DNA of 64,000 nt, from positions 780,554,119 through 780,618,118 of the forward strand of contig NC_081414.1 in the NCBI RefSeq assembly GCF_030272615.1, written 5' to 3'. The notes under the pieces are model-generated. The model worked only from the letters and a program-made list of their open reading frames with translations. It had not been told where the DNA came from and searched no databases. The DNA is from Cryptomeria japonica. Its lineage: Eukaryota > Streptophyta > Pinopsida > Cupressales > Cupressaceae. Shown here piece by piece: positions 1 through 11,052 of this stretch (positions are counted from its first letter, which is position 1; every line of letters begins with the position of its first letter). Both the position numbers and the translations under genes were made by a program.

Positions 1-812
1 CTGCCATTTTGATCTTGCCTTCTCTTCAACTTCTCCTCCACCTTGAGTGCCAATTGAAAGCACTTTTAGACTATCTCTGGGGTGTGGAGATTCAAGTCTT
101 CTTGGATTGTAAATCTCAGCCCATTGAGATACCTTTCCATATTCTCATCTTCACTCTCTTTCACCTTGGTCCTCACACACAACATCATGAACTCTTGGGT
201 ATAGGAACTCACGTCCATCTCCTTTGGTTTCAAATTCTATCTCCTCCTATGCAATTGGATATTGAAGTCCATTGGGACATAGGATTCTTTCACCAAATCC
301 ATCATCTTCTTCCATGTAGCCACTCTTCTCTTTCCCTATTTCACCCTCTCATCTTAGATGAAAGTCCACTAAGTCAGTGCAGACCCTTTCATTTTGGATT
401 GGGCCATATTCAGCCTCTGGTGGTCTGGTATGTCTTCACTTTCATAAAAAATGTCCAAGGAGTCTATCCACTCCATCATTATATCAGGCTCCATCTTGCA
501 TGCAAATATTGGCAGATCCATCTTCACATCCATTGTTCTCCTCTCCATGGACTTGAGGACACTCATCAAGGGTCTCTAGTTTGTAGGTACCTCTAGCTCT
601 TCCTACATAGGGATATCCTCTTCATCCCCTTCTTTTCCAAAGTCTCTCTCTCCCCTCTCCACTTTGTCCTTCAACCGGTCCATCTTATTTCTCAAGGCCT
701 AATTCTTAGCCCTAACTTCTCTTCTCTTTGCCATCTTCTTCTTCACCAGGACATTCAACTCCACATTGGTCATTCTTGAAGGTGCCTCATGGGATCCTTC
801 TTCTTTCAACAT
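1..812 (-). pseudogene. Ty3/gypsy gag pseudogene, 5' part, running off the window
   Basis: Degenerate retrotransposon gag (capsid-like structural protein) on the minus strand. The probable start is the Met at 812, about 40 nt after the primer-binding site. The N-terminal stretch (MTNVELNVLVKKKMAKRR) is followed at 569-369 by a typical gag segment (KMEPDIMMEWIDSLDIFYES, then KMKGSALT). The tryptophan expected after SALT is a TAG stop. Further on, the gag motif YTQEFMMLCVRTKVKESED (near 200) and LHTPEIV followed by a stop, then KCFQLALKVEEKLKRR (near 20) are readable. At least three in-frame stops and a shift near 600 show it is dead. The rest of gag and all of pol lie outside the window. The long plus-strand frame at 9-596 is only the antisense shadow of this gene. 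Confidence 0.8.
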
Positions 813-849
813 CTTCTCTTCTCCTTCTCTTCCAAAGGACACTCCTTTT

Positions 850-860
850 CTCTGATACCA
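850..860 (-). other. Primer-binding site of the gypsy element
   Basis: The minus strand reads TGGTATCAGAG, complementary to the 3' end of plant initiator methionine tRNA, as used by many plant LTR retrotransposons. It lies two bases inside the presumed end of the 5' LTR (863) and just upstream of gag, which sets the element's orientation as minus. Confidence 0.8.
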
Positions 861-862
861 CT

Positions 863-2331
863 TGATGCAGAGCCCTACCCAAACTCCTAAGGAAAATCCC
901 ATACTAGGTTAGGCTAGTGACCCCTCAAATGACTACAAGGGTCCTGCAAGGAAGGACTCCACACCTTGGATGAAACTACACACACATTCACTAGGCTTGG
1001 GCCTACTCAAGATGAATAAAAGGCCTTACTTTCTCAAACAATCCTTACCGGTAAGTCCTACTCTTATGTATTTTGGAAATGATCCATTCATGATGTCTAA
1101 GAACTATTCCAAACACTGGTTTTGGTTCTGGGCACCAATTCCTTTTACCTTCTTTGGAAATCTACCCCTTAGGCTTGTAGCCCTACTTTGAGATAGAATG
1201 AACCTTCACTCAAAAATATTCCACACACTCATACAAAAAAATTATCATTTCACACGCCCTTTTGGAAGTTGTACTGATCCCCAAAATTGTTTGGCTAGAT
1301 CTACAATTTCAAGGTCTGTTCCCTTCGGAGGCTAAGAGACCTAATAGGGGCAATCAGCCCTATTTTCCAAAGAAACTACCTTTACTAGTACACCAAATGA
1401 AAAATAAAATTTTTGGGTATGTGGAGGATAGTGAAAAACCTCTAATTCCAGGGTTGCACACCTAGAATCCACCTCTATGACAACTTATGATGACTGTCCT
1501 AAATTGTGTCCTACGTAGTCACATAGAGATGCCTACCTAATCTTGCTCCTTTCTCCACACAAAAAGGTTTCCCTACAAAAAACCAAGAAAAAAATAAATT
1601 ATAGAGGCTTATCCTACATCCCTCTAAAGGAAGAGTCTTCTAATGCAATAGAATGTGTAAGATAAAGCCATTTTTCTTCAAAACCCTCTCCAAACCCTCA
1701 ATTTCTGAGTTGCAATCAGAAGAATGGAGGGTTCTATCTACTCTAGAATAGTTAAGACTTAGACCACCACCAAAAGAAAAATATTTCATCTCTCTACCTA
1801 CTCCATGAATGGTGGGGTTCAAATCAATTCGTACAGGCATGTGCAACTCCTGCAAACTCAGGATTTCTGAGAAAACTGAAGTATTTTGTGTATTATTGCT
1901 TCACAAACTCCAATTACAACACCAACAACCTTGGGAATCATGTCCAGAAGGATTATACAACTTTCCAATGGTTTCTCACTGAACTTGGAGTAGGTTGGAG
2001 CCATTGAAAGGCTTCCCCCAATTGGTTTTCAAAATGTTGCTCTTTTGCACTCAAAAATTGCATTTTTGCAATTTTGCACAAAAAGTTGTCATATAAACTA
2101 AGCTTGGAATCCACATACATGGATCAACCAAACACACACGAAGCATGTCTGAAAACCTATCAAACACAAATCTAGACCATCTATTACCCCTATTGACCAC
2201 ATTGTCATTATTCACTTCTGAAATTGCCTAATTGGTGGCATGGGCTTACATGGTGGGGTTTATTTGCATACATGAAACACAACACACTCTTAAAATACCC
2301 TAATGATCCTAATCTTTATCCTTAGGGTCAT
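863..2331 (-). repeat. Probable 5' LTR of the gypsy element (outer limit uncertain)
   Basis: The sequence adjoining the primer site must be the 3' end of the 5' LTR; on the minus strand it ends in CATCA. No second LTR copy is in the window to fix the other end. A minus-strand start at TGACCCTAAGG (about 2331) is possible because copia coding sequence of another element begins about 50 bp further on. No credible coding frame was seen in 900-2330. The inner boundary is well supported; the outer one is a guess. Confidence 0.4.
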
Positions 2332-2379
2332 TAATATCTTGTTGATGAGGTGTTCCTATACCAAATTCAAATAAACAAT

Positions 2380-2529
2380 ATCGAATAAATTATAACAAAA
2401 CATTTGCACCTATCACAAGACTTGATATAGTTTGAATTGTATTAGCTATAGTAGCCAAAACAAGTGGAAGGTTTACCAAATGGACATCAAATTAGTATTA
2501 TTAAATGGTTTTCTAAAAGAAGTAGTTTA
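2380..2529 (+). pseudogene. Ty1/copia reverse transcriptase, left fragment (split by insertion)
   Basis: Plus-strand frames give the copia RT segments NYNKTFAPITRLD and then VYQMDIKLVLLNGFLKEVVY from 2471, which contain the first catalytic aspartate region (QMD). The frame is broken between these blocks. The coding sequence stops exactly where the minus-strand LTR element begins at 2530 and resumes at 11053 with VYMQQP, so this is the left half of the copia element whose right half is at 11053-12227. The 5' LTR, gag, protease and integrase of this element are not present to the left, so it was already truncated there. Confidence 0.85.
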
Positions 2530-3482
2530 TGTTAGAATTAGAGATCACTATGAGGGGGGAGTGAACCCATGATCTATCAAAAATCAAATCCACAAACTTA
2601 TTCTTTATCCATTGGTTAGCAATGCATAACATAAAAGAACATAAACAAGTAAGAAATAAACCACAAATCCACAATATGTGAATTTTTACATGGAAAATCC
2701 GAAAGGGAAAAACCATGGTGGGGCTAGGACGCACAATATTTATATACTATGGCGAGGAGTACATAAATATTACATAGATGGGGAATGCACTTGCATTCAA
2801 GCTCTCTACCTAGAGCTCACTACTCAATTACAATGAACTGGAGGGCTACAACCTTTAGAGTCTCACTGACTTACAATTTGATTACATTGAGAAAATAAAA
2901 TGAAATGAACTTTGAGATAGCATCTGATAATGCATGAATAAGTTCTGATTAATCACAAGATCTATGCCTGTCCTCGCTCTCAAAATACTTTTTTTATGTT
3001 TGAATCAACTATCAGATTATATATAAGCCAAATGCACATGTGAAACTGCACTCAATCACACCAAAATGGATCACCACAATAGTATTACCATAAAAACCAA
3101 TTTCCAATTCGATCATATATCTGTTCATATTAAAAAATAATCTCCTTCAGGTTGGCTTCAAGAAGTGTAACCTGTAGCTTCAAGTCAGCTTCAATCATGA
3201 ACAAAACATACCATCAGACGAAAAGAATATAGTCACACACTTCCTAAGAATCTTTCCATTCATCGAGATCACAAAATCAATCACCAAAATCACTGCAATC
3301 ATCGAAAATCTTTCTGGACCAAAATATCACTAAGATAGCCTTGAATTACCGATTAACTCTTGTTTCCAGATAAGATGAATCATGATCACCAGGTCAAATC
3401 ACCAAGAAGGGGTGCCATCAATGACAACCCTAAACAATAAATCAATCATTGGAAATCACTGGATGAGAGTTAATTTCCAACA
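2530..3482 (-). repeat. 3' LTR of element 1
   Basis: Begins TGTTAGAATTAGAGATCACT on the plus strand and ends in TTCCAACA, so both ends carry the TG...CA form. It aligns along its length with 10083-11052. Shared landmarks are the G-rich stretch near its left end, the tract around CAACAATATG/GTTTACATGG, and the terminal GACAACCCTAAAC region. Small insertions and many substitutions separate the copies, so the insertion is old. Confidence 0.9.
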
Positions 3483-3494
3483 ATCTCCCCCTTA
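3483..3494 (-). other. Polypurine tract of element 1
   Basis: On the minus strand AAGGGGGAGAT directly precedes the LTR start TGTTGGAAATTAAC. This is the plus-strand primer expected immediately upstream of a 3' LTR, and it agrees with the minus orientation given by the primer-binding site at the other end. Confidence 0.75.
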
Positions 3495-3721
3495 AGCATT
3501 CATGGAAACACTTGTGAAAAGTTACTAAGTGTTGAAGCCTATGAAACCTGTACACTGAATGAAAAAGAATGAAATAATTCTAAGGCTATCCCTTAGATCA
3601 ATAACCCAAATATCTGCATCACTAAACTATACACAATCAACCTATACTTTTTTCACCTTATCTCTCCCCCTTTGAAAACAATGCCAAAGATGGGGTGTGC
3701 ATCAAAATTTCTTGTACATAT

Positions 3722-5155
3722 TGTAGACGTCTAAAAATGGTCAACGCTTGTGGAGTCGTACTTTAACATTTGTGCATTGCCTTATTTTAGGGTTTTTGCA
3801 TCGCATGAACATTTCTCCTATGTCACACACTTGGTCTTTATCATTTGCGAGCATCGAGTCCTTCTTCTGCATTCTTCATTTGTCTCATTTTCGAATTTGG
3901 TCTTGTTGATAACAATCTTCAGTCATGCTTTTGGTCGATCTTATCCTGTCGCATCAATATGTGTGCTCATTTGTCATCATTTTGGACATTGCCAATCCTA
4001 ATTAGGGTTTTGTCCTCTTTTCAATCTTGTTGTTTTGCGATAAATTTGTCATCGATCATTGTCCTCTTTTCAATCTTATCATTTTGCAATCTATTTTGTC
4101 ATCGATCATTGTCATTTTTGTCATTTTGCGGTCGATTTGTCATCAATCGTCGTCTTTCTCAATCATGTCAATTTGGATCAATTATTCATTGTTCCTCACC
4201 AATTGGCACATTTATCAATCAAATCATTTATTAGCATTGGTCTTTTATCAAATCAAAATCATGATCAAATCGATCCTTCAATCAGGACCTAATTGTCATT
4301 CTTGCATTTTCTAATTCATCTTCTAGGGTTTCATGATTTATTCATTTAACCTTGTTTGTCATTTCTCCCTCTAGGTTAAGTAATTTATTTATTTATCCTA
4401 AGTCTTCTTGTCACAATTAAATGTTTATTTAATTGGCTAACTAATTCCTTCCTTTTTTGTGAATTAAGTTATAAATGAAAAATTGTTAATTAATTCACTT
4501 AATTCCTAATTTCCTCATTTTCTAATTTTTCTAATTCTTAATTTCCTCATTTTCTAATTTCCTAATTTCTAATTCATCTAATTTCAATTCTCTCCTATTT
4601 TTCTCCTAATTTCATGGGAATGACATAGCAATTTGTCATAATTTGTCATAATTGATAATCAATCAATCCTTGCATAGCAATTTGTCACATTTTGTCATAA
4701 TTGACAATCAATCAATCTTGCATAGAAAGTGCAAATTTGTCATAATTTGTCATATTTGTCATTATTGATTTGCAATTTCCATTCGAATCTCTTCATGCTA
4801 ATTCCATCTTTTCTCCAATTTGCCTATAAATTGGATGAATTTCTTCAATCAAGATCACTACCTGGTCGAATCAATCATGCTTCGAGTATTCTTGCACTAC
4901 AATCTTGTCTACTTTCTTTCACATCATGCTTATGCACTAGTAGGTGAGATCCACAAGCAAATCTAATTTAAGGAGAAAGGACAATGGAGCCACATCAAGG
5001 AGACATCCAAGTTTGCAATGGTTTGCATTTGAATTGATGTCTTGTTTTCATGTTTTTATTGAGTGTTTTTAGGATTGATCATTGCATTTTAGTTTTCGTG
5101 ATTGAACTAGTCCAATTTGCTATTGCTTTGATGATTTTCACATTTACTACCTACA
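3722..5155 (+). mobile_element. Solo LTR (gypsy-like) inserted in element 1
   Basis: The 1434-bp block starts TGTAGACGTC and ends ACCTACA, with short inverted ends TGTAG/CTACA, and is flanked on both sides by CATAT (3717-3721, 5156-5160). That is a perfect 5-bp target duplication. It has no coding sequence and no second LTR, so it is a solo LTR left by recombination. A TATA-like CCTATAAATT near 4822 suggests plus orientation. It contains many TTGTCAT words and a 49-bp tandem unit starting at 4624, 4673 and (partly) 4721. The small frames at 3750-4310 are chance readings of this repeat-rich sequence. Confidence 0.85.
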
Positions 5156-5185
5156 CATATATACACACACACTGGATGATCAAAT

Positions 5186-8100
5186 CTATACATGCTTAAG
5201 GACATTTGCATATGCCATATTAAAGAACCCAAGATAGGTGTTCCATCCTACTCGTAACTTCTCCAAAATTGAAACAAAACCATTCAAAACATAAGAATGA
5301 AATTCTATAGTTTCAATCTCAGTTGGAGTCTTCTGAGACATACTTTGAATGTCGTCCATTTTATCATACACTAAGATGTCTAAAAGGGGACCAATTAGGT
5401 TTCAGAGTTCACTTGATCGCCTAACCATTTTCTCCTTCTCCTTCTCAAAATTCCTAATATGCTCCATAATAGTTAAAATTTGGCCTTCAATACTACTAGT
5501 TAAGTTAGTCATAAGTTCATAAGCCTGCGAAATTTGAGCTAACTATCCTCTACAATTATCTATTTTCTTGTCTATTTCAGTAGTAAAATTTGTCAAAACT
5601 AGACAATACATAAATCTTACCACATTTTGTTAAGGCCTCATCAATTAGTTTAATTCCTCTTCAAGCTAGGCCTTATCATTGCTGATCATTTGTAAAAAAA
5701 TTTGAACTTTGGCATCTTTAAATTTCCCCATAACCTCTCGGGTTGATCCCTTGGTCAGAGAATCAAATTGAGAGGATCTGTGATCTTTTGGGTTCTCAAG
5801 TTTACCAGATGAGCTAGTATCAACATTGAGTTGTAGTTCTAGAACCACATATTCCAAAATTTTAACTGATTTCTCAATGAGTCTCTTCTCTTTAGATTCT
5901 AACTGTGTTAACACCTAACTAGCTTGTGCTTGGAGAGAAACAATAGTAATCATCCTTTCAGCCGGAGACATTTGATTAAAAGGTTTCTCAAAAATGATAT
6001 TAAATTATGGAAATCTCCCCAGGCTTTGTATTTTTGATTGTCAATAGCCATAAGGATCAAAGTTTCCATTACCTTACCCTTCCCTTTATCTAGTTCCTCT
6101 TGTTTTTCTTCTTCCTTTTTCTCAGCCTCAACATGTTCGATTTTGTTTCCTTTAGGTACCTCCTATGCACAGGTGTCACCACTTGGTGCACCAACCTCTA
6201 CCTCAACTAATTTATCATTCTCTTTAACAGGCTCAACCTCTACAAAATCAAAAATTTATTTCTCTACAACATCCTGAGTGCCCTCATTATTTAAATCATT
6301 TACAGGAAGATTCTCTGACTGAGTGGCTTCATCTTGTGAAATAGTTTCTACTAGCCAATTCTTAGTGAGAAAATATCTTCGAAATTGTATTGGTTTCTCT
6401 CCTTTTTTCTTCAACTCTTCCATCCATCAGGCTGTTGACTCTGTGCTTGCTCCTGAATTCCTTTTATATTTTTTAACAAAATTAATCTATCAATTTCTTC
6501 AATAGTGATACTGGTGCACTGATTAACCAATTCGCTTTCCTTTATTTCTCTATCCATCTAACTTGCAGAATTTCTCCTAGCATCAATTATATTGTACAAA
6601 TATTTTGGAAGATATTTTCCTAATTCAATCAATGCTTTACTAAATACATCCATGTACAAAACTACAGATTCCTCAATCTGCCTCTTATCCTTATCATCCA
6701 TATTTTCATAATATACAGAAATGTTCTTCAAATTTTCATTTTTAATAATTTTATTTATTAATTCTTGAGTAGACATGGGAGGAATAATATGATACTTGGT
6801 TTGGGAGGTCTCCATCTTATCGGATTCAATTGCCTCATCCAAGTCAGATTTTATCTTCTTTCCTCACTTAGGCTTGCTTGTCAGTACAAGATCAGACTTT
6901 GCCTCTTTCTCCTTTAGTCCTTTCTTCTTGGCATCGGATTGAGGTTTCTGGATTACTCTTGCAAACTCTCCTTTCTTTGGGGCCTTGGGAATGTTTGCAT
7001 CTGACTCAATTTAAAATGCCACTAGAGAAACTTCTACATACTCCCTTTTGGGTTTCTACTTCTTCCTTAGAACACCTTTATCCTTAGTAGATGAACTAGA
7101 GGGTTCTGATTCAGTAGGAGGTGTCTTCACCGGAGTGAGAGAAGATCTTGTCACCTTCACTTCAATTGGAGTAGGTGCAATATTTTCTTTCTTTTCCTTT
7201 TCAACTGCATCCATTGTAGATCTTGTAGCCCTGTCTTTTTCTCAAGGGTGACCTTCCTCAAAAAATATTTCCTCCATTATCTTAGCAACTTTTCTTTTCC
7301 TATCAACTTCGATGAACTTGGTGTGCAGTTCCATGTATTTTTCCTTGTAAGTTTTGAACCTTTCTTCTTTGGAGTCTACCAAAGCATTTAGCAGGTGTTG
7401 TGCATAGGCATCCAAAGTGGCTGCATCAACCTCATAGATCATAGGAATCATCTACATTGTTTGGGGATTAAACACCTCCATGAGACATTCATCTTTATTT
7501 ACCATGAAACAAATTGTCCCCTCATATTTCTTCATAATTTCCTTGAGGATTCTGACCCTCTGCTTCATCTTGTCCTAAAAAGTCTTGAAGAATGCCTATA
7601 TGCAACATTTTAATTGTCTTTGTTGCCAAGTCTGTCAAGACCCTTCTTTATTTGTTGGGCCATCAATCTGTCAAAAGCCCACTACACTCTACCGGTTCCA
7701 GGGATTTGATTCAAAAAGTAAAGTGCCAGACAAATAACCAAGGAAGGTGAAATTTGAAGACATGCTTTTTATCTTGCTTAATTTTCTTCAAATTTATCAT
7801 CAATTCCTCCAATAGAATACTACAAAAAACATAATGAGCATCTTCCTTAACCATCTGGTAGGCTGCATGAATGGTAGTGTTAGATACAGAATTCGGTCGG
7901 TTACATTGATACACCTTATAACCTATAACCATTGCAAAAAACTTAACATCATCTTCCTTGATTGTGTTGATCTTCATTGAACACCCATCAAACTCTGCAC
8001 CAGTTAACTTTGTGACGGTAGGATTTGTGACTTTTTGTAGGCCTGGCTTGTCACCATTTTGATTCAAACAATTTACCACCCTAATTGCTTCTAAAGTAAT

Positions 8101-8457
8101 CTTGTAGGGTTGGTAAAGCCATATAAACTCAACATGAATTCTCCTCAATACATACCTCACCCTTTCATTTTCATCGAATGATGAAAAGTTCACAAACTCA
8201 ATGAAATCCTTTCTCTACAGTTGCATAAATTTCATCTTGGGGCTACTGATTTCATCCATCATGTTGTTGGTTTCTTCGTTCTCATAGTGAATATAGGCGT
8301 GTACATCATCTACATGCAAAACTCCGTGCAGACTAGAAGAGAAGGCTCCAAACGGGTCGACCTCCATGGATTTGTAGGGGTTCTTCTTGAACACAAGATG
8401 AATTTTGTCCTTGACCTCAACAACCACTGAAGTTGCAATGGAAGAAGAAGATGCCAT
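5186..8457 (-). pseudogene. Second ORF of element 1, unknown function
   Basis: A long decayed reading frame begins with the Met at 8457 (MASSSSIATSVVVEVKDK) and is open, apart from single stops, through about 7711. That includes the 160-residue stretch with YVLRRIHVEFIWLYQPYK and VKFFAMVIGYKVYQCN. It continues in other frames at 7451-7242, 6842-6558, 5914-5666 and 5371-5186, where it is charged and helical, often coiled-coil-like (KTYKEKYMELHTKFIEVD; PTPIEVKVTRSSLTPVKTP). At least two frameshifts and about ten stops are present. In full it would have been near 1,090 codons. I recognise no catalytic or binding motif; it is not integrase or RT. It lies downstream of the gag-like gene in the same orientation, so it is either an accessory gene of this retroelement family or a captured plant gene. 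Confidence 0.65.
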
Positions 8458-8859
8458 TTGAAATTTTCAAAAAATTGAATGCAGAATGCTCTTTGAAAAA
8501 TACCTCAACTAACTATCACATGCCCTAAATCACTCGCCAAATTACTTTTATCTCTCTTATTTCCAAGAAGCCTTGATCACCTTGTTCTGCAACTCAAAAA
8601 CACTATTCATAAAGTGAAGAATAACTCTCGTATTTACCTTTTTATCTTTGCAAACCCTAATTTCACTTTGAAATAAACGCAACTCAGATATCCAACTAGA
8701 TGCCTTGCACAATTACCGGATGTCAAGATTAGCCATTTGAATTCCAAATATCAACTGGAATTCAATTCCTACCATCTATAATCCATCGACTATAGATCTC
8801 ATCAAGGGGTACTATAAGATTTGCATGAGTTTGCCTCTCCCTAAGGCCAAAAGCCCTAG

Positions 8860-10045
8860 TTACCGGATGAAGGCTCTACACTGGGTTTAGGTATAGATCC
8901 ACCATCTACCTTAGATTCATCCTTCTTTACCCACATCTTCTTATGTTGATCTTTGATTTCATCTACCTTTTCCTTTCCATTTTCATCTGATTTGTTCTTG
9001 TCTATCAGAGCACTATTTTGCTTCTACAGTACTTTGCAATGTGACCAGGTTTTTTGCATGCTCTACAAACAACATTATTCTGCATAGGTCTAAAGTTCAT
9101 CTGATTTGGTATTATCCTACACTGATTAGAGATATGTCCAAAAATTCCACAAGCATATCATCTTTTGTTCATAAACTTATTCATTACTGCTCTACACGTA
9201 TTTAAATTGTGTCCAAAATTATTGCATGTGAAACACTGACTAGTAAAGGTAGGAACATTATTCATATTGTTCGTCATATTGTTACTGTTCATCATTCCAT
9301 TATTCATCCTACTTCTGCATTGGCTCTCCATATTAGCAGACTTATTGCAAGTAAAACATCTACCATTGAATTTATGAGCATTAGATTATCTTATCGAAGG
9401 ATTATTTCTCTTCTTCTGATCAAGTTTTGCATTGCCTTGTCTAGATCTAGAGGATTCACATTTCTCAAATCCTACGCCTCGCATACCCTCTCATCAAGCC
9501 TTGCTGAACTAGCCTTGAATTTATCTTTGTATTCATTGGCAGTAGCAAGTTGATCCGTCAAAGTAGCAATATATATTTCAAGCTTTTGACCATTATTCCT
9601 TGATTGTGTCAACTTAAGCTTCAATTGATCATTCTCATAGGTAAGCCTAAAATATTCATCGGCTCTTTCCTTCAATGATTGTGCCATATACTTTTCATTC
9701 TTCTTTCGATCCTCAATTTTCTTAGTCAACCTCATCAAAATGGATTGTATCTCATTCTTCAAAGCAACATTTTCTCTCTCAAGCTTGTTAACTTCATTAG
9801 CTTTGTCCCGATATTCCATGATCTTATCTTCTTTCTCCTTCAACTTGTCCATCAATTCCTTCCTTTTCTCTGTACAGACACTTTCTTGATCCTTCATCTT
9901 ACTAATGAACTCATCAATAATATTCAAGTTCTTCTTTAGATTATAGATCTCATTTCTAGATGCATCAAGATCCTTAAGTGCCACATTGAGTTGTCTCTAA
10001 AAATCAGAAATCACTGAATCAATCTCTTGGATCTTCCTCAAGCAG
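8860..10045 (-). pseudogene. Gag-like gene of element 1: coiled coil plus four zinc knuckles
   Basis: From about 10045 to 9472 the minus strand encodes a long heptad-rich coiled coil (ISKMKDQESVCTEKRKEL, then KLERENVALKNEIQSILMRL). It has no start codon I can trust and one TAG near 10005. It continues into a cluster of four retroviral-type CX2CX4HX4C knuckles between about 9360 and 9010: CFTCNKSANMESQC (His replaced by Asn), CFTCNNFGHNLNTC, one that has lost its first Cys (YACGIFGHISNQC), and CRACKKPGHIAKYC. Coiled coil plus several knuckles just after the primer site is what a gag nucleocapsid protein looks like, although no standard gag capsid domain is evident. A lysine-rich tail and a stop follow near 8860. 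Confidence 0.75.
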
Positions 10046-10067
10046 TTAAGCTTCTTCGTAGGAAATA

Positions 10068-10080
10068 GGATCTGATACTA
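10068..10080 (-). other. Primer-binding site of element 1
   Basis: The minus strand reads TAGTATCAGATCC, a slightly mutated form of the TGGTATCAGA... site complementary to initiator methionine tRNA, 2 nt inside the end of the 5' LTR. It fixes the element's minus orientation. Confidence 0.8.
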
Positions 10081-10082
10081 AT

Positions 10083-11052
10083 TTTTAGAATTAGAGATCA
10101 CTAAGGGGAGGTGAATTAGTGATCTACCAAAAATTAAATGCACAAAATTATTCTTTATCCACTGATTAGAAATGCACAACAAAAAAGAACATAAACAAGG
10201 AACAAATAAACCACATATCAACAACACCAAAATTTTTACATGGAAACCTAGAAAAGGAAAAGCCACAATGGGGATGGGACCCACAATATTCATATACTAT
10301 GGCTAAGACTACATAAATATTACATAGATGGGGAATGCACCTACATTTAGGCTCACTTCCTAGAGGTCGCTGCTCCATTAGAATGACCTGAAAGGCTAAA
10401 ACCTTCAAGAAAATCTTACTGACTTACAATTTGATTACAATGAGAAAATGCAATGAAATGAAGTCTGAGATAGAATTTGATAATGCATAAATGAGTTTCG
10501 GTTAAGCACAAGATCTCTGACTATTCTTGCTCTACAAATACTCAATTTTGTCTTAGTCAGCTACTAGATTATCTATAAGCCAAATGTGCACGTGAAATTA
10601 TGCTCAATCATACCAAAATGGATCACAATAATAGTATTACCAAAAGAAATAATCACGAATTTGATCATATATATCCGGTCATATCCGAAAATAATCTCCT
10701 TTAAGTCAGCTTCAAGAAGTGTAACGGGTAGCTTCAAGTTGGCTTCGATCATGAACAAAACATAGCACTAGACCAAAAGAGTATAGTCACATACTTCCTA
10801 AGAATCTTTCCATTCAACGCGATAAAAAAATCAATCACCAAAATCATCGCAATCATCAAAAAATCTTTCTAGACCAAAATATCACTGAGATAGCCTTGAA
10901 TTACCGGTTAACTACCTAACCATTAACTCCTGCTTCCGGATAAGATGAATCACAATCACCAGATCAAATCACTGAGAAGAGTTGTGATCAATGACAACCC
11001 TAAACCATAAATAAAGCATTAGAAATCACTGAATGAGAGTCAATTGCCAATA
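10083..11052 (-). repeat. 5' LTR of element 1
   Basis: 970-bp copy of the LTR at 2530-3482. Its terminal dinucleotides have decayed (TT...TA in place of TG...CA), but alignment with the other copy fixes both ends, and GTTTA, the target duplication, follows at 11053. Confidence 0.9.

Larger units (their letters stand above)
2530..11052 (-). mobile_element. Complete non-autonomous LTR retrotransposon (element 1), minus strand
   Basis: Two direct repeats of 953 and 970 bp (2530-3482, 10083-11052) bound the element. The 5-bp sequence GTTTA occurs directly outside both ends (2525-2529 and 11053-11057), a perfect target-site duplication. A primer-binding site lies inside the right LTR and a purine tract inside the left one, so transcription is right to left. 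The internal 6.6 kb holds a gag-like gene with coiled coil and zinc knuckles, a second long broken ORF of unknown function, and a solo LTR of another family. No protease, integrase, RT or RNase H motif was found, so it must have relied on enzymes of another element. It is inserted in copia RT sequence. Confidence 0.9.

Noticed and set aside
9-596. 195-codon plus-strand frame, the longest near the window start
   Set aside because: Antisense of the gypsy gag: the minus strand of the same bases reads as typical gag with primer site and LTR next to it.
3750-4314. Overlapping plus-strand frames of 77-129 codons
   Set aside because: Lie in the solo LTR, overlap in all three frames and reflect its TTGTCAT/TTTTC repeats.
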